Part shown: positions 23,527 through 34,800 of the stretch, one piece after another
Layout of the letters: each line of letters opens with the position of its first letter
Position numbering within the stretch: the stretch's first letter is position 1
Assembly: GCA_015698045.1 (NCBI GenBank)
Contig: BLAL01000080.1
Span: 312,501-376,500, forward strand
Direction: 5' to 3'
Source of the DNA: Rhizophagus clarus
Lineage: Eukaryota > Glomeromycota > Glomeromycetes > Glomerales > Glomeraceae
DNA: 64,000 bases
Program-made: the position numbers and the translations under genes
The notes under the pieces: generated by a model
Seen by the model: only the letters and a program-made list of their open reading frames with translations
Told to the model about the DNA's origin: nothing
Database searches by the model: none

Positions 23527-25871
23527 ATGTCTGAACCACTTTCAATTCTAAAAGGAGAAATAAAGCGCCTCAGCTTCGCTTCAAATGAAAAAATAAGTTT
23601 ATTTGGTTACTTCACCGGAAATGAAAGAATCAGACTGACGCGTTATCTCTCCTTGATGACTGTGATACTGATGAAGAAAAACGTAATTATTTGAGGTTTC
23701 TGATTTCCCCACCTGGTACGTTTCTTGTCTTAAGACATAAGTTAATATTGCTTAAACTCTCGTTTTCTGTCATATTCACCAATAATACCAAATACTTACT
23801 TATTTTTGCGCTTTTCTTTCCTGTTTCTTATCGTCAAACCCGCCTAAAAATATATTCGCATTATCGTAGAGCAACCCGCCATTGGTAAGTGAGTCGTAAT
23901 AAGTTTTGTCAATGTGTAACCTTTTTGCATTGTGATTGATATATTTATCAAGTAGTGACTTAACTTCTTTCTTGTCTACTGCGCTTTGTAGAGCATCCTA
24001 CAAAGAAACTTCGAATAGAACAGGGCTGGAAGTCATACAAAGCCTCTGATGCTCGCTCCGTAGAATTGCCATCCCAAATATTTGACATGCTTAAAAGTAA
24101 TAAATTCGTACCTGAATCGCGAATGAAATACTACGATATCTTTCTGAACCTTAATGCTGGCCAATCAATTATTCTGCCAAATCTTGGCCAAGAACCTAAA
24201 CACTTCGCTATAGGTTATCAAGGAAGGAGGGTTTTTGTTACTGAGCAGATGATTAACATATGGGGCAAGATTTCAGCAGATAAGGGCAGATCGATCAAGC
24301 ATGTTCTTTCAAGTCCAATGGGCGTGGGTAAATCATATATTTCCTACTTCCTTGCATCTAAAGCTTATGCTAGCGGATGGATTACTCTCTATATCGCAGA
24401 TGCATCTGAGCTAATTCTAGATTTATCAGTTCAAGCAGGAGAGGTGATTTGCAAATACTTTCTGGCTATGAATAAAGATATTTTGTCTGCTACTGAACTT
24501 AAGGAGATTGTGCGACATGCTGATGTGAATCAACCTGCTCATGTTGTCGCTAAAAATATTCTGAACTTTCTCAAAACGTCAGATCACCAATCTCTCTTAA
24601 TTATTGATGAGCATGGTGCATTATTTGAATATGATCCTCCGGTACCTAAAAAACTTTCCCTTTTAAGTCCTTTGATGAACATTAATTATTGGGCACAACA
24701 TCACAAACTTGCACGTGTAGTCTTCACGGGGACCGCACATGCTAAGTATGAAAGAGAACACATGATAAATGGAACAAAGCAGGAGTGTTTAATCTTTGTT
24801 GGTCCATTAGAGAGCAATATATTTGATGAATTGTTAGAGTTGCATCCTGCCCTAAACGAATTAAGCATCAAAAAAGAAGTAAAAAGGATTACGAACTGTG
24901 TACCATGTGAACTTGTACATTTAGTTGATTATATTGATAAAGGCAAATATACTATTATCGATACCGATATAGACGATTTTCTACAAGCACTAAAAAAATT
25001 TGAGGAAGAACGAGTTGATGAGATTTTAGGTTCGGCCCAACAATATTATAAAGTACTTCAACCATTTGAAAAAAACCGTTACTACCAATGCCTCACAAGA
25101 ATGTTTCTTCCAAGTTTACCCACTGTACAGTTTGATTTGGAGTTCTTAGATCTTGGGTTAATTTATCAGTACGAGGAAAAAAGTATTATTCATTCCATTC
25201 CTATATGCCCATCTGCTCAAAAGGCTCTAATAAAAATGTATGTAACCGACTTTGATATACCTGGAAGTGTAAAAAACTAATTTCGTTTAGGAGAGTTGGA
25301 TGGATTACAATTTGAAGTCGCCTTATTCAATCAACTTGTGAGCGGATACAACTCAACAAAACAACTGAAAGCAACAGATCTCGCTAATCGTAATAGAAAT
25401 ACTATTATGCTCCAGTTTAATGACTAAGGTTTGATCAAGCCTTCTCAATTATCCCTTGGATTTGGTAGTGATAAAATCTTAAGCCGTGGTTTTGACAGAT
25501 ATTCCCAATTTGATTACGTGCTCAGACATATTAATACAGGTGTCAGTCAGTGATTTCGTAACACACAACAAAAAAGAATCAACAGACATCAAGACTGTAT
25601 TCAAAAGACCAATGTCTAAACTGGCCGGCATTTCTGATGTACAAATTAATGGAAGAAACCAAATCAAAATGTATTTGGACGAGATATATGATCCCGGCCA
25701 TTCTGCTAGTATTGATCCCTCAACTAAGAAGTTTATTGTTATTTAAAATAACATGTTGTTTATTTTTGTGGTAAATTTGGTCCTCCCAACCATACAGGAA
25801 AGGTTCTTGAATTTCCTAATGTAGCGCATGTCACCTTTGATGAGATCAAAGAACAGCTTTCAGGAATATAA
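23527..25871 (+). pseudogene. Crinkler-type NTPase-nuclease gene (broken)
   Basis: Family: Crinkler (CRN) effectors of the NTPase plus restriction-nuclease-like type, abundant in Rhizophagus and known from oomycetes. Parts in order: a short N-terminal region (about 23.5-23.7 kb), an intron-like gap, a long ATPase region (about 24.0-25.3 kb) with a P-loop MGVGKSYISY and Walker B LLIIDEHGALF, and a nuclease-like tail (about 25.3-25.87 kb) with the terminal words typical of the family (PNHTGKV, VTFDEIKE). The ATPase region is still open over 400 codons, but the gene as a whole looks broken, with a handful of breaks, so it is a young fossil. Confidence 0.7.
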
Positions 25872-26051
25872 TATAATTTATATTTTTATTTTTACGTGTG
25901 TAATTAAGAGAGAAAAATTAAAATTTTTTAATGCTATACAAATATTAATAAATGTTTTGAATGCTGTATGTATGTGAGTGGAATGTGTATTAAATATTTT
26001 TCGTTTTCTATTAAGTGATGCTAAAATAAACTTAAAAAGTGTTCTTGTCGA

Positions 26052-26242
26052 CAGTGTATAAAATCTGAAAAAATTATATGTGCACGTGTGCACATAAAGC
26101 ATTTTTTTTTGTGCACAATCAAAAGATTTTTGTGCACAATAGTGCACATTTTTACTAATCTTATTAATATTTTTTAAAAAAATTTTGTGCACAATAGTGC
26201 ACATTAAATTTTAAAAATTGTGCACATGAATTTTATACACTG
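26052..26242. mobile_element. hAT-type MITE with 8-bp target duplication
   Basis: Exact 13-bp inverted ends CAGTGTATAAAAT / ATTTTATACACTG, flanked on both sides by CTTGTCGA (26044-26051 and 26243-26250). The CAGTG tip and 8-bp duplication define hAT. Inside, GTGCAC occurs seven times, often paired as GTGCACAATAGTGCAC, presumably transposase-binding repeats. No coding capacity. The intact duplication shows a fairly recent insertion. Confidence 0.9.
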
Positions 26243-26259
26243 CTTGTCGAATATGCCGG

Positions 26260-27335
26260 CATTGGAGGAATCAATCATCTGAAATGCGCAGTACAATATC
26301 TGATATCGGGAAAATTTGATTTGGTGCTACTATCATACTAACAAAACAATATTCGGATATAGGCATTTTTTCGCGGGAGATATCTATGCTATTCATGAAG
26401 TCTTTTTTATCGATTTGCAAGGGATTAACAAATGATGAGATGCAGAGCGTAATTGCTAATGGAAATCCGGGGAATGTTTTCTCCTGAAAAATTACAAGTA
26501 ATATAAAAATAAGGAAGAAATTACATAGTTTATTTTTTTCGGAAAACATCATCATGGAAAACCAAGAGAGCTCAGCTAATACAGAAGTTCCATTTGATGT
26601 GACAGAGATCACCGCTGACAATATTAATATGGAGGATATCTCTACTCAAAGTAGTGATAAATATAGTCTTTATTATAAAAGAATGTTCTACAATAACTTC
26701 CAAAGTATTTCATTCCATGTCTCAGAATATATATTACAAATGAACCGTAAAGATACTGTAGCTGCTTATGGAGTGATCCAGAATTTTAATTGTTATTGAT
26801 GGTAACTATATAGGAAGATTTATCCTTTTATTAAATGACTTTATTTCATTAGATTAATCTATGAATTTTGCAAATAGAATCCTTCGTCTGATGAAGTCGT
26901 AACTGTTTTCGAATTCAGTGGAATTAAACTTTGCTCAAAAGCTGTAAAAAAAAAAAAAAAAAAAAAAAAAACGAAAGAAATCGAACATTCTGATATTGGT
27001 CTAGTACTGTTAAATATTTTTCTCCTCCCTCGCTTTCATTAGAAAGAATTCATTTGAAATAAATATTTGAATAACCATTAATGTTTAACGTGCAGTTTAT
27101 GATTTTTCGATATTACATATGTGTACAATTATGTTATGTAAACTGTTAATAAAGCCTCGCACGAAAAATGTGATTATTATGCTTAAAAAATGCGAAGCTC
27201 ACCTTTGGGAACATGCGAAGCCATATACACGTCACCTTTTGGAACTGCGAACAAATCAATTTTTTTTTTTTATTTTTTATTTTTTAAAATATTTTACTTA
27301 TTTTTTATATTTTTTTTTTTCTCGTCTTTTTTAAT

Positions 27336-27372
<37 letters not shown>

Positions 27373-29000
27373 TGATTTCTTTCATTTGATCTTATTTGTT
27401 CTTTAAAAATTACATTTTATTTTTTTTTTAAAAAAAAAAATGATTTATTTCATTTGATCTTATTTGCTCTTTAAAAATTACATTTTATTTTTATTATTTT
27501 TATTTCTCTTTTTTTTTTTGATTTTTTTTTTATTATTTTTTCCTTCTGTTTGTTAAATCGATTTTTTTTTTTTTTTTTAAAAAAAGAAGATTCATATTGG
27601 GGTTTGACTAATCCGATTTTTGAAAACCGTAACTCCGGCTGGTATTACAATTTAATTCCGGCTGAAATTTGAATTTAAATTCGAATGTTATGAAATTCAA
27701 ATCCGAATGTTGTCCGAACTCTGAAAAATCTGGGTTCAATCCGGAATTCATAGATCCGGTTCCATCACTGTTCCATCCCCTACATTTCGGGTCCTTAGTA
27801 ATTTGGTACTGTACGAGTACAGTACGAGTATAGAAACAAAGTTTTGTATCATACCTAATTTGATTTTTCGTCATACTATATTATATTATACCAATAAATT
27901 ACTCTACGTACAGTACCTGTAACAACATCTGTGTCATACCTGTACCAATTAAATAATTACCCGTTCATAAGCGGTTACATTTGCAGATCACAACAGAAAA
28001 AAACCTCATTTTTCGTAAAAGGAATGTAATAAATTTAGATTCTTTATACAATACGTAAATTATAAATTGGAATAAAATAATGAAGTTGCAACTATGAAAA
28101 TAAAGAAAAATTACGTATTAGTTTAATTAGAAAAAATTTTTTTATCATATTTAACGTATAATAAATCATTATATCACACGTAGAAAAATTGCACGGAGAT
28201 ATCTTTTCGATTTATAGTATAACGGCTTTATATTACTCTAGAGAGTATGAATGGAATGCAACGTTTAACAATATAAATATGAGAATTCATGGGCTGCCTA
28301 CGATATTACTGTGATATTGGTCAGTTGAAATGTTGAGTGTCACCCCATCTCATTCACCCTCAGACATTCGTTGGTTAGATTTTTTGAGCATCTCAAACAC
28401 CCTGCCTAAGTCTGAGGGAATAATATTTGATATATATATTACCAGAATATAGTTTTGTTGTTAAAGTACAATACAAGACTCCAAACATGAAAAATACGTC
28501 GAATTCTTCTAAAAATTTTATCAAACAGCGAGAACGGGGATATACTCAAGAAAGAATAATGCGAAGAGAGTTAGATTGCTTTAGGATATTATTGGTATAA
28601 TGGTATTACGAAAACTATATATAGATATTCCAGAGAATCGAGTTTCATTAAATAATCTTGAGACTTTAAATGCCTAAACTGAAGTATTAATGTTAAAATA
28701 GCAGCTTCAGCAACAATTTCTAAAAAACGTATTTAAAAAATACTAGAATTTTTTTTTTTTTAAAAAAAAAAAATCTATACATTTCTAGATCGATAGCTCT
28801 AGCATCTTTATCAATAGAATACATTTTGATCAATAGTATTATCCGGTATTTCTTAATTGATGATGATCAAAAATATCAGCTATTATACAGTAATAGACTT
28901 TAAAAAAAGCCTGATGGTTACATTGGATAAATCACTCATTTGGCACGAGGTCTATTAATTATTACGATTGACCAGATGTACAAAATGTTAAATGATTGCT
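26260..29000. other. AT-rich stretch with repeats and a coding-like scrap, no intact gene
   Basis: Coding-like piece at 26554-26799 (plus) of unknown type. Poly-A/T blocks at 26.94 and 27.26-27.6 kb. Palindromic GTACTGTACGAGTACAGTAC near 27804. A dispersed repeat at 27.98-28.19 kb is shared with 16.74-16.98 kb. 28486-28740 (plus) reads like a broken gene piece (MKNTSNSSKNFIKQRERGY) of no known family. Confidence 0.35.
27370..27510. repeat. Two tandem 68-bp repeats in poly-T/A tract
   Basis: ATGATTTCTTTCATTTGATC... and ATGATTTATTTCATTTGATC... follow each other with nearly the same 68-base content, each ending in a T/A homopolymer junction. Confidence 0.6.
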
Positions 29001-29105
29001 TTATTGTATCACTTTATAATAATGATATAAAATAATCATTAAGTTACATGAAACACTTGTGTCATAACCAATAATTACAATACCGGTCACGTCTAATCAT
29101 CATAT

Positions 29106-30734
29106 TTAATTTATTCCACAACCATGAGGAATTGATGATGTATTTACTCGACTTTTCCTACTTTTATTCCATTTACATAATCCAAATAATAACAAAGCAA
29201 TACCAATTAAACTTACTACAATTATACTAATTATGCTACGATTTATGGTTACTGAGCCATTACCGGATGATACTGAATGTTTCGGTGGTGGAAATTCTGT
29301 TGATGAAATTCCTGGTGGTAAAGATTTTGACGGTGGTGGTAGTAACGGTGGCGATGAAGGCTCAAAGTTATCTGTCCAGTAATATTCTTCGTTATTACTT
29401 ATATTAAGTAATAAAATATGACTTTCAGTTGTTGAATTATAATTGCCTCTTCCTATTGGAAATGATCGTCCTTTTGTAAGTAAATCATCATCATAATAAT
29501 AATATATATTAATTCGATTAACTAAAATACATAAAAATTTGATTACCAAATGTTATAACCATATATTCTCCGATCACATCTCCTTTATGAGAAATTCTGG
29601 ATTCTGGAATTTTTCCAGAAATTGTTGGAATATACCATTCAAAATTGACTAAATTTAATACATAGAGTGATTCATTAGCAGGTATAAAATCATATTCATT
29701 TTCTCCTCCAAAAATTATTATTCTTCGACCATCTAATCCTATTAAAATAAAGTTATATTATAATTAATACTAAAAGTTTTCAACTTTAACAATTTTGTTA
29801 AATATATACCAAGAACCGCAGAAAGACCCATTCTAGGGGAAGGTATGTTTCCTGATGTCGTCTACAATATTAAAAACAAAGTTAAGGCAAAATCATTTAT
29901 AAATTACTTGTTTATTATGAACTTACAATATTACTCCATGTATCTTTAATCGTATTGTATATATATACCTATATAAATAATTATTAAGACAAAACAAATA
30001 TTAACTTGTATATAATAAATAATTTACCTGATCTAATGTATTGATTGCACCATCCTGATAGCCACCTAATAAATAATAATATATTCTTAAAAAAGAAAAA
30101 AATGGATAATGAATAATATTGTAATTATAAGAAGCTTACCAATATAAATAATCATTTGATCGGGTAATAATGAAGCGCCATACCACGCTTCTAAAGTTGG
30201 AGCACTAATTATATTCCCGAATTTCCAATTGAATTCAATTGTATCTAAAATGAGCATATTACGAGGGGGGTAATATCCAGCCCACGAATACATTCTTCCC
30301 TTATTATCCACGACTCCTGTCGATCCAGTATTGATGGTAATGTTAAGTTGTAAAGGTGAAATACGCCACGAATTTGTTTGCGGACCAAATTCATAAACTA
30401 GTCTACTATTTTCATTTGGGGATCTACCCGCGAAAAAAAATATTGTATCATTGTCTTTGCCACCTTTAACAGATATAGAGCCAGTATTTTCTGGAAGAAA
30501 GTCACTGCTTATTCTATTCCATGTTAAGTGTCGAGTATTAAATGACTCAGAAAAGTCAAGATAAATGAAATCTCTAAGATTACTACCACTGCTAGTTCCG
30601 CCCATAATATATAATTTATTATCGGCAAATGTGGTTGTATGAAGATATCGTTCTCGTATTAACTGACAATTTATTCTAAATATTAATTGAAGTAAAAACC
30701 ACAATGCAGTGTTCACTAAAGACTTTTGTAACAT
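29106..30734 (-). CDS. Kelch-repeat type I membrane protein (427 aa)
   Basis: Six exons (30734-30140, 30065-30028, 29968-29927, 29861-29810, 29738-29547, 29470-29106) give 427 residues in frame. Residues 1-24 are a signal peptide (MLQKSLVNTALWFLLQLIFR). Kelch blades are marked by KLYIMGG, TIFFFAG, RMYSWAG, MIIYIG and RIIIFGG. A Pro/Ser-rich stalk precedes a single membrane segment (SIISIIVVSLIGIALLLFGL) and a Lys/Arg-rich tail. It is a paralogue of the 18.9-20.5 kb gene with the same order of small exons plus one extra intron after MIIYIG. The last acceptor (CTTACAAAAG) has a weak T-tract but is the one that keeps the frame; an upstream AG would give a 25-bp intron. Ligand unknown. Confidence 0.88.
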
Positions 30735-30739
30735 GGTTG

Positions 30740-31850
30740 CATTTTTTTTAAAACGAATGAAAATTTTATAATTTTAAGGTATGTCCATCATTGTTATTTG
30801 CATATTCTTAATTTTTACCGTCAATCGTCACCCAAATTAAGAAACCCATAATCGGATTTATCCGTTTATCTGTCCGATCTCGTGATTGCGCATTAATTTC
30901 ATGCAGAAAAGTACCATCATTGATAACAGAATTTTTTCTTTTCACTTTGTTCACTTTGTATTTTTAACCAAATTTAATAAAATTGACATCAATAAACAAC
31001 TATTTTAGATTATCATGCACTATCCCATTATCCAAATCATGCACACTTACATGCATCATATGCACGGGATCATTTAAAATGCGCCTATTTCTTCATTACT
31101 AACCCAGTCTGAATGATAAACAGGATTGATCTGAATAAAATTTTTATTCTTGTATAAATGAATTGAAATACTTTTGGTAGAATAATGGTAATCATTATAT
31201 CAAACAAGTGTGCTTTACTCCAAACTTATATTTTATTAATAAAGACGGAGTTAGACGATAATATCGTATTTGCCCAATAATAAGCAACCTGTTTTTTATT
31301 ATATGGTTTCTTACTTTTGAGTATAAAATATTCGTTCAATACATATAGCACGTATTTACTAAATCTCATCTGATGATCTTGTGTAATGGTTAAAAATTTT
31401 ATGAAGAATATTCAACAAAATTTACAACTTGCTTATTTTTGGTACTTGCTTTATTTTTTTGAGCAACATAAATAATACAATGATGAATCAACGCAATATT
31501 GAAATTTCAATAAAGGAAATAGGAAATAAATAATCAATACAAAATACAAGAATTAATCCAAAGATTTATAATAATACAATGTAAAATAGGAAAAAAAACA
31601 AAGTAGTAGCAGATATAGACAACTATGGGGGTTCTGGAACTATATGAAATTTCTGTAATCTTTATTGAACCCCAAATTAGTTGTGAGGACCAGGAAACAT
31701 ATCGAGAATCCTATATTAAATTTAAGCTTAAAATCGAGCTAGGTTAATTTCCTGCTATCCAAAATTTCTGGTATCAAAATTGGCTTAGAATTAAGCCTGG
31801 GATACCAAAAATAATACTGTTTCATATAGCAATTCTAATCTCAAATTATA
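30740..31850. other. Intergenic, no gene seen
   Basis: Upstream region of the second kelch gene. Short repeats only; nothing supported as a gene. Confidence 0.4.
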
Positions 31851-31899
31851 TAACGAAAAAAGTCCCAGAAAAGAACCTTAAGTACACTGAAGCGTCCAA

Positions 31900-34800
31900 G
31901 TGTGCTTGAGGTTCGACCAATCAAGTATAATTAGCATACCATTTTTTATGTTATCCTAGAATTAATTCTAAAAGTGATTCATTGCTGTAAACAAATCACC
32001 GCTAAGTCTCATCTCAAAGAGGTGGGATTTAGTGGGTTCAGATACCAAATTCTTGATTTAAGAATTATTGAGTCAATTCTAGCATATCATTATTTTCTTG
32101 ATATACAGAAAACCATTCTAGAAGCATTTCCTTTACATAAACATAAGGACAATAAATCTCACCTCTAATGTGAATATATTTAAGTCTCACTTCTAAACCT
32201 AACCTCAAAAGTATATTGATCATACATCTGAGCTTTATCCTTTTTTTTCTCATAAAAAATCGAAAAAAAGCAATTGAACAATAAAGGTCATATGATTAAA
32301 TATTTTAATTTAAGCAAAAGTTTACACATATAACAGGTGAGACTTATTGATAACATGCCTAGATCAGATAAGAAAATACTACATGTGTTTGTTGTAGATA
32401 TAAATTTACAAGATCAAGAAAGCCTGGAGAGCATTTGAGAATATGGGTGCAAGATTATACTGAAGATGGAAGAAGTAACAGGCAAAGAACATATTTTACC
32501 AATAACTTTAAAAGATTGTCAGCTTCTACATCATGATCTATTACAGGCTGATGATGAGTCTTTTGAAAATGTTCACAAACCAGAACTGCATCCCACCCAG
32601 CAGGTCAAAGACCAAAGGTAGTGGATCCTGAAGCCAGACCAGGCCCAGCAACCCAAGCTCACAGAAGGGCAAAAGAAAGAGATAGCCCCCTCGATGCAGA
32701 ACAAAGTTCAAGTGGAGGATATCCACTTTGAAGAATGCTCAGTTGGAAGGGATCCAGAAAGACCATATAGAAATCGCTCTTTGATGAGCAAATGGGTGGG
32801 AGAAGTACTCCATCCAAAAGATAATCCTGCGTATGCTTTTAATAAACCAATAGTTGATATAGCTAAATATAGAGAGATCCCATATATTCCTCAACTAATA
32901 GGAGCATCCTGACAAAAGATTAAAGAAGTTCTTCAAACGAGCTTCATAAGAAAGATCAAATAAAATCAGCTATAATATTAAAATGCTTGTATTTGTATAA
33001 TAAAAAAATTAATAAAAATTCGCCAAGAACAAAGTATGTAGAATTATATCATAGAGGAGGGATGCGACCAATTCTTTCAAAAGGAGAAATAGATGAACAT
33101 ATAATTCGAACTGTTGGGGAAATAAATAAGCAGGTTGAAGATACATTACAAGGCGATCTGGATATTTTCTCAAACAAATTCTTACAATCTCTTTATTGAG
33201 GCATATATTTACTGTCAAAGGATTCCACATTTCAACTTCCAAAAAGCTTGCCAATACCAAATGTACTTTCAATCCTGATAATCAAGATTTTATTAATCCA
33301 GAAATAAAGAAGCCTTCTGAAAAATGACTCCAAGGGGCTTTAGGTGCATATTTCGCATATCAGGATTGACATACAGTATATCTTGAATGAATCTTCTGAG
33401 CAAAAAAACTCAATCCATACTTAGATGTCATAAAGTTAAACGAAATTCTAATGCCAATACCAATTTACCCGCATATCTTTAATAAGATTGAGGAAATGAA
33501 TCCAGATATCTCCATCAGTGTCTAGGAATGGAATGAAGAAACAGCTATTTCAAAACCTATGATAGCTAGTAAAAATTTTAAAAGATAACATAAAATTCAG
33601 ATATTAGCTCTTACAGATATTATTACTAAGTCAAAAGAAGAGGAGGGGTCAAGTAAATACAAGCAAAAGAATTACTTTCTCTGGATCAAAAATCCTAGCA
33701 GATCAATATATGAGGATAGTGTGCATAAAGAAAAGAGTATCTATGTGATGGATGCTTTCAAAGTTGTTCCTCAGAAAAATCTTTAGAACAGATGTTCAGG
33801 ATTACATAAAAATGCTCACCAGAAAGTCACAATGCCAGTGAAAGGAGTTAATGACTTTGAGGAGTTCAAAAATTATGGCAAATGATCAATGCCTCATGTG
33901 TTATTATAGCTGACTTTGAAGCTGATAATAAGAATTGTGATGAGAAATATGGAGGACAAATGTGTAATCTTAAACGAAATGAAGCTAAAAAAGCATTTTT
34001 AAACTCAGAATTAATGCTTCATATGACAAGACTATGGAGAATATTCGCAAGTATCAACTGAAGATGTCAAGCTAATAAAGATGAACAATGAGCGGGATGA
34101 AAAGGTATTCTTGAAAAAGGTCTGCAAGCCATCTTTCAAGCATGAAAGACCACAATATCTAAGCATAAGGGGGTTAGCAAAAAAGGTATGGGTGAGATGG
34201 CTGCAGATACATACATGCCATCCTTAATGAGGACCTATTTATCAGATTATCTAGCAAAGATCCTTTTAACAGAACAAGAAGCTAAGGACTTGATCATACG
34301 AATTAAGGCAGATCCTATGATTATAGTATATCAGGACTGTCTCTTTGGAAAGGAAGTATTCCACGCCAAAAATGTGGGTATCCGGTCTAAAGATCATATA
34401 CTATCTCAAGTTGAGTCTGAGAAAAGGCCTTATGTTTCATTTCCATAGATACCAAGCGCTGGATATTATCAGATGGGATAACAACTTTACCATATAATCA
34501 TTGACACAATATAATTTATAAGAATATGGTCAAAGATAATATCTCTCATGAAGTAGCCAAAAAAAGAGCCATGGTGGCTAGGCTCCTGGCAAAATATCAA
34601 AACGAATGTGTGTCTTACATATCTAGCCTTCAGCTATAAGCTAGACTTGTGAGCGAGTTGGACCAACCAAGTCATGGAGTTTACATAATTATTAGATTTT
34701 TTTATCCGATGAAATAAATATTCAGTTATTTTTTCTGGGATATAGAAAATGCCTACTAAAAATTATTACACAGATTTGGAAAAAGAAAAGATATATACTA

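Noticed and set aside
27119-27375. Open frames rich in Phe/Lys
   Set aside because: They run through poly-T/poly-A tracts and are products of homopolymers.
29522-29547. A 25-bp intron in the second kelch gene
   Set aside because: Too short for splicing; the acceptor at 29471 gives a 76-bp intron, keeps the frame and matches the paralogue.
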